From Pseudomonas farris (lineage in GTDB: Bacteria > Pseudomonadota > Gammaproteobacteria > Pseudomonadales > Pseudomonadaceae), in the NCBI RefSeq assembly GCF_019145235.1, contig NZ_JAHSTV010000007.1, positions 310,001-374,000 of the forward strand: a stretch of DNA of 64,000 nucleotides, read 5' to 3'. Of this stretch, positions 44,304 to 52,900 are shown one piece after another. The stretch's first letter is position 1, and each line of letters starts with the position of its first letter. The notes beneath the pieces were generated by a model, which was not told the origin of the DNA, searched no databases, and was given only the letters and a program-made list of their open reading frames with translations. Both the position numbers and the translations under genes were made by a program.

Positions 44304-44380
44304 AAAAGATCGCAGCCTTCGGCAGCTTCTACAGGTGTACGCCGTGCCTTTGTAGGGGCTGCCGAAGGCTGCGATCTTTT
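44304..44380. repeat. inverted repeat of the AAAAGATCGCAGCC family
   Basis: AAAAGATCGCAGCCTTCGGC and its reverse complement form arms of about 23 bases around 30 bases that include CTACAG and TGTAGG. It is a second, non-REP dispersed repeat family. It sits between the divergent pvdP and pvdM promoters. Confidence 0.88.
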
Positions 44381-44390
44381 GCAAGCCACC

Positions 44391-44414
44391 TAAATTCCCT
44401 GGCCAGCCACTCGT
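44391..44414 (+). promoter_or_regulatory. iron-starvation (PvdS) promoter of pvdM-pvdN
   Basis: CCTAAATTCC with CGT exactly 16 bases after TAAAT; this is also the closest of the four to the extended consensus (G/C)CTAAATCCC. The pvdM start is about 60 bases downstream. Confidence 0.88.
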
Positions 44415-44476
44415 TCCTCCCAGATAGCAAAGGCCCCAACACCTGTACCGGGGCGGCGAACCTGACTGAGATGGCA

Positions 44477-45847
44477 ATGACAAAACCACGTTCGAAAAAG
44501 GCTCTTTACATCGGCCTGCCGTTGGCCCTGGCGATCAGCGCCGGTGCAGGCTTCGCGGTCTGGTATTACGGGTTCAAGGACAACCTCGGTTACCCGATCA
44601 AGGTCATGAAACAGGCCGACGAGTTGCACGAGCGCATGCTCTCCTTCGATAGCCACATCAGCCTGATGCAAAATTTCGGTACCCAAGGCAACGAGGCTGA
44701 CAAGGATGGCAAAGGCCAGTTCGACTTGGTCAAGGCTAACCGCGGACATCTGTCCGGTGCGGCCCTGACAATTTTCGGCTGGCCCGAACTGTGGAATGGC
44801 GCCAACGCGCCGCACAGGCCCACCGCCGGTTTCGTCGAAGAAGCACGTAACCAGCAGGAGATCCGCTACAAGATTATTTCCGGCATGGTCCGCGACTTTC
44901 CCAACCAGGTTGCCATTGCCTACACCCCCGACGATTTCCGTCGTTTGCACGGAGAAGGCAAGTTCGCGATTTTCATCAGCATGCTCAATGCCTATCCACT
45001 GGGCCATGACCTGAACCTGCTGGACTTGTGGACGGCACGCGGCATGCGCATGTTCGGTTTCAGCTACATCGGCAATAACGACTGGGCCGACTCTTCGCGC
45101 CCCTTGCCGTTTTTCAACGATTCGCCAGATGCCCTCGACGGCCTCTCGGACCTGGGCAAGCAAGCCGTGCATCGCTTGAATGACCTGGGCGTGATCATCG
45201 ACGTGTCGCAAATGTCGACCAAGGCCCTGGAGCAAGTCGCGCAATTGAGCCGCACGCCGATGGTGGCTTCGCACTCGGCGCCACGGGCGATGGTCGATAT
45301 TCCGCGCAATCTCAGCGACAAGGAATTGCAGCTGATCAAGAACAGCGGCGGCGTGGTGCAGGTGGTCGGTTTCTCCCAATACCTGCGACCGCTGACCCAG
45401 ACCACCCAGGACAAACTCAACGAACTGCGCCAACAGTTCGACCTGCCGCCCCTGCCGAACCTCTCCATGGCTCTGATGCCGGGTGATCCGGTCATCGCCG
45501 CCTGGTCCGAGAAAAAATTCGGCCAGTACGCCAGCCGCCTCTACGCGACTCTTGAAGAAGAACCCAAAGCCACCCTCAAGGACCTCGGTGACGCCATCGA
45601 TTACACGGTGCGAAAAATCGGCATTGATCATGTCGGCATCAGCTCCGACTTCAACGAAGGTGGCGGGGTCAAGGGTTGGAACAACGTCGGTGAAATTCGC
45701 AACGTCACGGCGGAACTGATCTCGCGCGGCTACTCCGAAGCAGACATCGCCAAGCTCTGGGGCGGCAACTTCCTGCGGGTCTGGGATCAGGTACAGAAAG
45801 CCGCCAAGCCGGCGCTGATTTCACATCAAGGCACGAGCAAACCATGA
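44477..45847 (+). CDS. pvdM: PvdM, periplasmic dipeptidase-family pyoverdine maturation protein
   Basis: A 456-residue protein of the renal dipeptidase (M19) family, held in the membrane or exported by ALYIGLPLALAISAGAGFAVW. Metal-site regions are LSFDSHISLM, IIDVSQMSTKAL, MVASHSAPRA and DHVGISSDFNEG; some usual metal ligands are changed (DSHI for DGHxD). In P. aeruginosa PvdM is needed for chromophore oxidation in the periplasm. ATG 44477 has GAG at the right distance; 44471 is an alternative. The stop overlaps pvdN by four bases. Confidence 0.93.
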   Translation: MTKPRSKKALYIGLPLALAISAGAGFAVWYYGFKDNLGYPIKVMKQADELHERMLSFDSHISLMQNFGTQGNEADKDGKGQFDLVKANRGHLSGAALTIFGWPELWNGANAPHRPTAGFVEEARNQQEIRYKIISGMVRDFPNQVAIAYTPDDFRRLHGEGKFAIFISMLNAYPLGHDLNLLDLWTARGMRMFGFSYIGNNDWADSSRPLPFFNDSPDALDGLSDLGKQAVHRLNDLGVIIDVSQMSTKALEQVAQLSRTPMVASHSAPRAMVDIPRNLSDKELQLIKNSGGVVQVVGFSQYLRPLTQTTQDKLNELRQQFDLPPLPNLSMALMPGDPVIAAWSEKKFGQYASRLYATLEEEPKATLKDLGDAIDYTVRKIGIDHVGISSDFNEGGGVKGWNNVGEIRNVTAELISRGYSEADIAKLWGGNFLRVWDQVQKAAKPALISHQGTSKP

Positions 45848-47124
45848 GCGATCGTCGAACCTTTCTGAAACAGGCCGGGATCCTCGCCGCCGGCCTGCCC
45901 CTGACTGCCGGCCTGCACAACGTTGCCAGCGCCACCCCACAGCCCTCGCTGCCAGGGGACAAATGGGCGCAACTGCGACAACTGTTCGACCAGGATCCGG
46001 ACTACCTGCACTTCTCCAACTTCCTGATCACCTCGCACCCCAAACCGGTGCGTGAAGCGATCGAGATGCACCGCGCCGTCCTCGATAAAAACCCTGGGCT
46101 TGCCATGGACTGGGACTTGGGTGTTATCGAGCAGCGCGAAGAAGAGGTGCGCGTCTGGGCGGGTCGTTACCTGCAAAGCAATGCCAAACAGATCGCGCTG
46201 ACCGGCAGCACCACCGAAGGCCTGGCGATGATTTACGGCGGTGTGCATGTGCGCCCGGACCAGGAAATCCTTACCACCGCCCACGAGCATTACGCGACCC
46301 ACACGATCCTCAATCTGCGCACCCAACGGGACGGCACTCGGGTGCGCAAGATCAGGCTGTTCAAGGATCCGCAGACGGCCTCCAAAGCCGAGATCCTTGC
46401 GTCGATCGACCAGAACATCAAACCCGAAACCCGTGTACTGGGCATGACGTGGGTGCACTCCGGCAGCGGCGTGAAACTGCCGATCGCGCAAATCGGCGCG
46501 CTGGTGGACAAGCACAACCGCCACCGCAGCGAGCAGGACCGCATCATTTACCTGGTCGACGGCGTGCACGGTTTTGGTGTCGAGGACCTGAGTTTTCCGG
46601 CCATGAACTGCGACTTCTTCATCGCCGGCACCCACAAATGGATGTTCGGCCCCCGTGGCACGGGCATCGTTTGCAGCCGCAGTGAAGAGGTGAAATACGT
46701 CACGCCGATCATCCCGACCTTCTCCGAAGCCACGGCGTTCTCCACCACCATGACACCGGGCGGCTACCACTCGTTCGAGCACCGTTGGGCGCTGAACGAA
46801 GCCTTCAAACTGCATTTGCAATTGGGCAAGGCCGATGTTCAGGCGCGTATCCATGCCCTGAACAGCTATATGAAAAATCGCCTGCAAGCGCACCCGCAGA
46901 TCGAACTGGTCACGCCCCTGAGTCCCGAGCTGTCGTCCGGTTTCAGCTTCTTTCGGGTCAAGGGTCAGGACAGCGACAAGATCGCCGCCTGGCTGATGCA
47001 AAACCGCGTGATCGCCGATGCCGTGGAGCGCGACGTGGGCCCGGTGATCCGCACAGCGCCGGGGCTGCTCAACACCGAAGCTGAAGTCGACCGCTTCATG
47101 GCGTTGCTCGACACACAGCTCTGA
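45844..47124 (+). CDS. pvdN: PvdN, periplasmic PLP-dependent enzyme
   Basis: A 426-residue aminotransferase class V-like protein with a Tat signal (SDRRTFLKQAGILAAGLPL), so the cofactor is loaded before export. The PLP Lys is in FIAGTHKWMFGPRG (about residue 264), and the pocket Asp/His are in YLVDGVHGFG. PvdN converts the N-terminal glutamate side chain of pyoverdine, giving the succinamide form. Coupled to pvdM by an ATGA overlap. Confidence 0.95.
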   Translation: MSDRRTFLKQAGILAAGLPLTAGLHNVASATPQPSLPGDKWAQLRQLFDQDPDYLHFSNFLITSHPKPVREAIEMHRAVLDKNPGLAMDWDLGVIEQREEEVRVWAGRYLQSNAKQIALTGSTTEGLAMIYGGVHVRPDQEILTTAHEHYATHTILNLRTQRDGTRVRKIRLFKDPQTASKAEILASIDQNIKPETRVLGMTWVHSGSGVKLPIAQIGALVDKHNRHRSEQDRIIYLVDGVHGFGVEDLSFPAMNCDFFIAGTHKWMFGPRGTGIVCSRSEEVKYVTPIIPTFSEATAFSTTMTPGGYHSFEHRWALNEAFKLHLQLGKADVQARIHALNSYMKNRLQAHPQIELVTPLSPELSSGFSFFRVKGQDSDKIAAWLMQNRVIADAVERDVGPVIRTAPGLLNTEAEVDRFMALLDTQL

Positions 47125-47142
47125 TCCCAACCCCATGATGAA

Positions 47143-47232
47143 TGTGGGAGCGGGCTTGCTCGCGAAGACGGCGGCACAGTCAACATTGATGTCGACTGAC
47201 ACACCGCTTTCGCGAGCAAGCCCGCTCCCACA
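47143..47232. repeat. paired inverted REP element between pvdN and pvdO
   Basis: Standard REP pair with the GGCACAGTCAACATTGATGT inner spacer. It lies between two genes of the same direction and could lower read-through from pvdN to pvdO. No IS box was found between the repeat and pvdO. Confidence 0.9.
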
Positions 47233-47298
47233 GGTTCCGCTCCTTAACTGACGGGTATTAGCCCCCTGATTCCTTTTAACTTTTTATCGAGAGCAATG

Positions 47299-48186
47299 AT
47301 GAACAGTGAGCTGCGTAGTTTTTCCTTGAAGACGCTCCCCGCACTGGCCTTCGCCGCCGTGGTTGCAAGCCTGATGCTGGGCGCCGCTCAGGCCGCAGCA
47401 CCTGCCCCGCCCGGGAAAATCTTCAAGGACTGCAAGGACTGCCCCGAGATGGTGGTGCTGCCCACCGGAACCTTCACCATGGGCACCCCGGACAATGAGG
47501 TGGGCCGCGAGCCCGACGAAGGCCCGTTGCACCCGGTGACCTTCGCCAAACCCTTGGCCATCAGCCGCTTTCAGGTGTTGGCCGGCGAGTGGGACGCCTA
47601 CCTGCGCGACAGCGGTTACGTCATGCCCGACGGCGACACCCGGCCGGGCCGCGAGTGCAAGGCCGGTGTGCCCCGCTATGAACGCACCGCGAGGCATCCG
47701 GCGGTGTGCATGGACTTCCCCGAGGTCAATGCCTATGTGGCCTGGCTCTCGAAGAAGACCGGCAAGCACTATCGACTGGTCAGCGAATCACTGCGTGAGT
47801 ATGCAGCCCGCGCAGGCAGCAGCGGCCCGTTCCCCTTCCCGTTCGATGAAGGCAAGGAATACAGCATCGCCAAACACGCCAACACCTACGGCGCCGCCGA
47901 TGGTTACAACTTCACCTCACCGGCGGGCAGTTTCCCGGCCAACGCTTTCGGCGTGTACGACATGCACGGCAACGTCTATGAGTGGACCGCCGATTGCTAC
48001 AACGAGAACTACGTCGGTGCACCAAGCGATGGCAGCGCGTGGTTGACCGGCGACTGCAAGGCCCGGCGCATTCGTGGCAATGACTGGGGTGAAGCACCGG
48101 TGTTCTCGCGTTCGGGCAACCGTAATGCCACCTACCCCGATACCCGTGGCGACTGGATCGGTTTTCGCGTCGCGCGGGACCTGTGA
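47299..48186 (+). CDS. pvdO: PvdO, FGE-like pyoverdine maturation enzyme
   Basis: A 295-residue exported protein. The signal peptide ends near AAQAAAPA (about residue 36). The rest is a formylglycine-generating-enzyme/sulfatase-modifying fold: MVVLPTGTFTMGTPDNE, PLHPVTFAKPLAISRFQV, YDMHGNVYEWTADCYN, RRIRGNDWGE and WIGFRVARDL. PvdO oxidises dihydropyoverdine to pyoverdine, the last chromophore step. Two adjacent ATGs (47296, 47299); the second has better spacing to GAGAG. pvdE follows after 80 bases. Confidence 0.93.
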   Translation: MNSELRSFSLKTLPALAFAAVVASLMLGAAQAAAPAPPGKIFKDCKDCPEMVVLPTGTFTMGTPDNEVGREPDEGPLHPVTFAKPLAISRFQVLAGEWDAYLRDSGYVMPDGDTRPGRECKAGVPRYERTARHPAVCMDFPEVNAYVAWLSKKTGKHYRLVSESLREYAARAGSSGPFPFPFDEGKEYSIAKHANTYGAADGYNFTSPAGSFPANAFGVYDMHGNVYEWTADCYNENYVGAPSDGSAWLTGDCKARRIRGNDWGEAPVFSRSGNRNATYPDTRGDWIGFRVARDL

Positions 48187-48266
48187 TGCACGCCCGGGAA
48201 CAGCTCAACTCTTGAACCTCAACCCTTGAACTTCTGCCCTTAACGGCACTTGAAGCGGAAACCCCC

Positions 48267-49925
48267 ATGACCACGAATTCCCGCGGAGCCATCAGTGAAG
48301 TCCTCAGCCTGCTCAAGCCTTTCCGGGTCGTCGTGGTGCTGTCGATCATGCTTGGCATGCTGGGTGGACTCAGCATTACCGCCCTGCTTGCGACCATCAA
48401 CAACGCCCTGAACGGCGAAGGCAGCCCACCCGCCAGTGTGCTGGTGACGTTTGTCGGCCTGTGTGTGCTGGCCCTGGTGGCGTCGACTCTGTCGGATATC
48501 GGCACCAATCATGTCGGGCAGCGCATCATTGCCGGGCTGCGTAAATCCCTGGGTGAGAAAGTCCTGTTGGCACCGATCGAACAGATCGAGCGGTATCGCA
48601 GCCATCGGCTCATTCCGGTCCTGACCCACGATGTCGACACCGTCAGCAGCTTCGCCTTCTCCTTTGCGCCGCTGGCCATTGCCTTCACCGTGACCCTTGG
48701 TTGCCTGAGCTACCTGGCTTATCTGTCGCTGCCGATGTTTGCCCTGTTGCTGGTGGCACTGGTGATCGGCACCGTGGTGCAATATGTGGCCCGGGCCAAG
48801 GGTATCAAGGGCTTCGAAGCCGCTCGCGAGGCTGAAGACGAACTGCAAAAACACTACAGCGCGATTGCGGCCGGCGCCAAGGAACTGCGCATTCATCGCC
48901 CGCGCCGCCAACGCATGTTCAGCCAACGCATCGAAGGCACCGCCGACTACATCTGCAATACCCACATCCGTTCGATCAACACATTCGTGGTGGCCAAGAC
49001 CTTCGGTTCGATGCTGTTTTTCGTGGTCATCGGCCTGGCGCTGGCCCTGCAATCGTTCTGGCTGGGCACCGATAAAGCGGTCCTCAGCGGTTTCGTGCTG
49101 GTGTTGCTGTACATGAAAGGTCCGCTGGAATACCTGGTCATCACCCTGCCGGTGGTCAGCCGTGCCAACATCGCCTTCAAGCGTATTGCCGACCTTGCCG
49201 AACAGTTTTCCTCGCCCGAGCCGCACTTGCTGCTCAGTGACAAGAACACCCCCAAAACGGTCGTCGAACACCTCGAATTGCGAGACGTGCATTACGCGTT
49301 CCCTCCGATGGACGGCAGCAAACCCTTCACCCTCGGGCCGGTCAACCTCTCCATCGCCCAGGGTGAAATCGTCTTCATCGTCGGCGAGAATGGCGGCGGC
49401 AAGACCACGCTGATCAAGTTGCTGCTGGGCCTCTACGCGCCACAGGGCGGTGAAATCATCCTCAACGGCTCACCGGTACTGGCCAGCAGCCGCGACGATT
49501 ATCGTCAGTTGTTCACCACGATTTTTGCCGACTACTTCCTGTTTGATGAACTGGTGCAAGGCGACCAGCAGGTTCCCGAAGACGCCAATCGTTACCTGGA
49601 ACGCCTGGAAATCGCCCACAAAGTCAGCATCCGCGATGGCGCATTCAGCACCACCGATCTGTCCACCGGCCAGCGCAAGCGCCTGGCGCTGTTGAACGCC
49701 TGGCTAGAGGAGCGCCCGGTGCTGGTGTTCGACGAGTGGGCGGCCGATCAGGATCCGGTCTTCCGGAGAATTTTCTACACCGAACTGCTGCCGGAACTGA
49801 AGTACCTGGGCAAGACCATCATCGTCATTTCCCACGACGACCGTTACTTCGATGTCGCCGACCAACTGGTGCGCATGGAAGCGGGTCAGGTCATCAGTGA
49901 AAAAGCTCCGGCCGCCACGGCCTGA
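48267..49925 (+). CDS. pvdE: PvdE, ABC exporter of ferribactin
   Basis: A 552-residue half-transporter of the cyclic-peptide exporter type. Six helices (about 15-290) precede the ATPase: Walker A IVGENGGGKTTLIK (about 372), a signature of the form LSTGQRKRLAL (typical for this PvdE/SyrD group in place of LSGGQ), Walker B VLVFDEWAADQDP, H-loop VISHDDRYF. It moves the acylated precursor from cytoplasm to periplasm for PvdP, PvdN and PvdO. No pvdF lies between pvdO and pvdE as in P. aeruginosa. An NRPS gene follows after 38 bases. Confidence 0.95.
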   Translation: MTTNSRGAISEVLSLLKPFRVVVVLSIMLGMLGGLSITALLATINNALNGEGSPPASVLVTFVGLCVLALVASTLSDIGTNHVGQRIIAGLRKSLGEKVLLAPIEQIERYRSHRLIPVLTHDVDTVSSFAFSFAPLAIAFTVTLGCLSYLAYLSLPMFALLLVALVIGTVVQYVARAKGIKGFEAAREAEDELQKHYSAIAAGAKELRIHRPRRQRMFSQRIEGTADYICNTHIRSINTFVVAKTFGSMLFFVVIGLALALQSFWLGTDKAVLSGFVLVLLYMKGPLEYLVITLPVVSRANIAFKRIADLAEQFSSPEPHLLLSDKNTPKTVVEHLELRDVHYAFPPMDGSKPFTLGPVNLSIAQGEIVFIVGENGGGKTTLIKLLLGLYAPQGGEIILNGSPVLASSRDDYRQLFTTIFADYFLFDELVQGDQQVPEDANRYLERLEIAHKVSIRDGAFSTTDLSTGQRKRLALLNAWLEERPVLVFDEWAADQDPVFRRIFYTELLPELKYLGKTIIVISHDDRYFDVADQLVRMEAGQVISEKAPAATA

Positions 49926-49963
49926 GCCCGGCCCGACGCATTGCCGCCTTTTGCGAGAACCCC

Positions 49964-52900
49964 ATGAACGAACTTCTTGATGATGATCTGCTGGCGCTTT
50001 TACTGGCCGATGCCGCAGACGATGTACAAGCCTTGTCGCCCCGCAGCCGCCTGGATCGAGCCCCGCTGTCGTTCGCCCAGCAACGACTGTGGCTGGAGCA
50101 ACAATTGGCGCCGACCAGCTCGGCCTACAACCTGCCACGTGCCTTGCGGCTGACCGGCGAACTGGATACCCGGGCGCTGGAAGTGGCGCTTGATCGGGTC
50201 ATAGATCGACACGACATTTTGCGCAGCGCGTTCAAGGAAATCGACGGCGTACCGATCCAGGTCGTTGAGCGTCACGCCCGTCTGAACCTGCACAAGCAAG
50301 ACCTCTCGGCGCTCGACAGCCAGGCCCGCGCCGATGAACTGGCGCAGCGTATCCAGAATCAGGCGCTGCGCCCCTTCGACCTGAGCCGAGCGCCGCTGAT
50401 CCGCGCCACGTTGCTCCAGCTCGACACCCGGGAGCATGTGTTGCTGCTGAACATGCACCACATCGTTTCCGATGCCTGGTCCAATGCGATTCTCATGCAA
50501 GACCTGTCCTGCGCCTACGGCCAGGCCCGCCTCGGCGACACCGCGCAACTGCCGCCACTGGCGATGCAATACGCCGACCATGCCACCTGGCAACGCGGTG
50601 CATACCTCGACAGTGCCGCTTGCGCGCGCAGCGGCGATTACTGGCGCCAGTACCTGGGCAGCGAATTGCCCGTGCTCGAACTGCCCCAGGATTTTGCCCG
50701 CGCATCTGGTCAACAGCACCTCGCCGGGCGCCTTTCATTGAGTATTCCCACCACTCTGTCCCAAGCGCTCAATGCCTTCTGCCAGCGCCAGGGGCTGACG
50801 CCGTTTGTGCTGGCCTTGGGCGCCTGGCAATTGCTGCTCGGTCGCTACAGCAACCAGCACGACTTCACCGTCGGCGTGCCCAACGCCAACCGCAACCGTG
50901 GCGAAACCCAGGAGCTGGTGGGCTTTTTCGTCGGCACTCAGGTGTACCGGGCGCGGATCGATTCGACCTGCACCGCCGTGGATTTTTTGCACGACCTGCG
51001 CGGGCAATCCCTGGCGGCACTCGAACATGCCGATTACCCACTGGAGCTGATGGTCGATCAACTGCAACGACCGGGTGGCCAGACGTCCAATCCATTGTTC
51101 CAGGTGTTGTTCAACTGGCGCACCGACACGGCCGAACCAGCCGCGATGGACTGGGGCGAGCTGACACTGGAGTTTCTCGATTCCGGAGAAAAACAGGCCA
51201 AATTCGATCTCTCGCTGGACATCGACTACTCGCATCAAGGCCTTGTCGCCACCTTCGAGTACAGCCGCGACCTCTACAGCCCGGCGACCATCGAACGCAT
51301 GGCCGGGCATTGGCAGAACCTGTTGCAGAGCCTCATCGAAGCCCCCGATTGCGTCCTCGGCGAATTGCAACTGCTGACCCCGGACGAGCGCCAACAAACT
51401 CTGGCCGACTGGAATCGTCAGCCCATCCGCCTGCAACGCGAACACTGCCTGCATCACGTGATCGAAGCGCACGCCAGTAGAGCCGGTGAAGCCATTGCCC
51501 TGAGTTTTGGCGATCAGCAAATGAGTTACGCCGAGCTCAATCGCCAGGCCAATCGGCTGGCCCATCGGCTGATCAGCGAGGGCGTCGGCCCGGATGTGCT
51601 GGTGGGCATCGCCGTCGAGCGTACGCCAGACATGATCATCGGCATGTTGGCGATCCTCAAGGCCGGGGGCGCCTACGTGCCGCTGGACCCGGCCTACCCG
51701 GCCGAACGCCTGGCCTACATGATCGAGGACAGCGCCATCGCGCTGGTGCTGACGCAGACGCATCTGCGCGAACGGTTGCCGCTGCCGGCCGAGGTTCACT
51801 GCCTGTTACTCGACCAGCCGCTGTCCAGCCACCCGCAGGATGAGCACAATCCCGAAGTGGCGGTACACCCGGATAACCTGGCGTATGTGATTTACACCTC
51901 AGGCTCTACCGGCAAGCCCAAAGGCGCGCTGCTGCCGCACCACAACGTGATGCGGCTGTTTCACGCGACCGCGAATTGGTTCAACTTCAACCAGGACGAT
52001 GTCTGGAGCCTGTTTCACTCGTATGCATTCGACTTCTCCGTATGGGAAATTTTCGGCGCCCTGTTGCACGGAGGCCGGCTGGTGATCGTGCCGCACGCCG
52101 TCAGCCGTTCGCCACAGGATGTCTACGCACTGCTATGCCAGGAAAAAATCAGCGTGCTCAACCAGACGCCGTCGGCATTCAAACAGCTGATGCAGGTCGC
52201 CTGCGAACCTCAACAGTCACTGACCCAACACCTGCGTTACGTGATTTTTGGCGGTGAAGCGATTGATGTGCAAAGCCTGCGTCCATGGTTCGAACGCTTC
52301 GGCGATCGCGCGCCGCAGTTGATCAACATGTATGGCATCACCGAAACCACCGTGCACGTGACCTACCGGCCATTGTCACTGAACGATCTGCACTCGGACG
52401 CGACCAGCCCCCTCGGCGAGCCAATTGTCGACCTGTCGTGGTACCTGCTCGACCCTCATCTCAACCCGGTACCCAAAGGTTGCATCGGTGAGTTGTATAT
52501 CGGCCGTGCCGGCCTGGCGCGTGGGTATCTGAAACGCACCGACCTGACCGCCACTCGCTTCGTTCCCGATCCGTTCGACCCGCTTCCCGGCGGGCGTCTG
52601 TATCGCACCGGCGATCTGGCGCGTTACGGTAGCGATGGCAACATCGAGTACGTCGGACGCATCGACCATCAGGTAAAGATTCGTGGTTTCCGCATTGAGC
52701 TGGGGGAAATCCAGGCACGTCTGCAGAGCCTGCCAGCCGTGCAGGACTGCGTGGTCCTGACCCATGAGTGCCCGAGCGGTCTGCAACTGGTCGGTTATGT
52801 GATCGCCAGCGAACCGGCCAGCACCGAGCTGCGCGAACAACTGCTGAACGCCCTCAAGGCGCAGTTGCCAGACTACATGGTGCCCGGCCACCTGCTGTTT

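Noticed and set aside
49645..49760. Degenerate ABC signature (LSTGQRKR) and Walker B (DEWAADQDP) in PvdE as a defect
   Set aside because: These variants are characteristic of the PvdE/SyrD cyclic-peptide exporter group and do not indicate loss of function.
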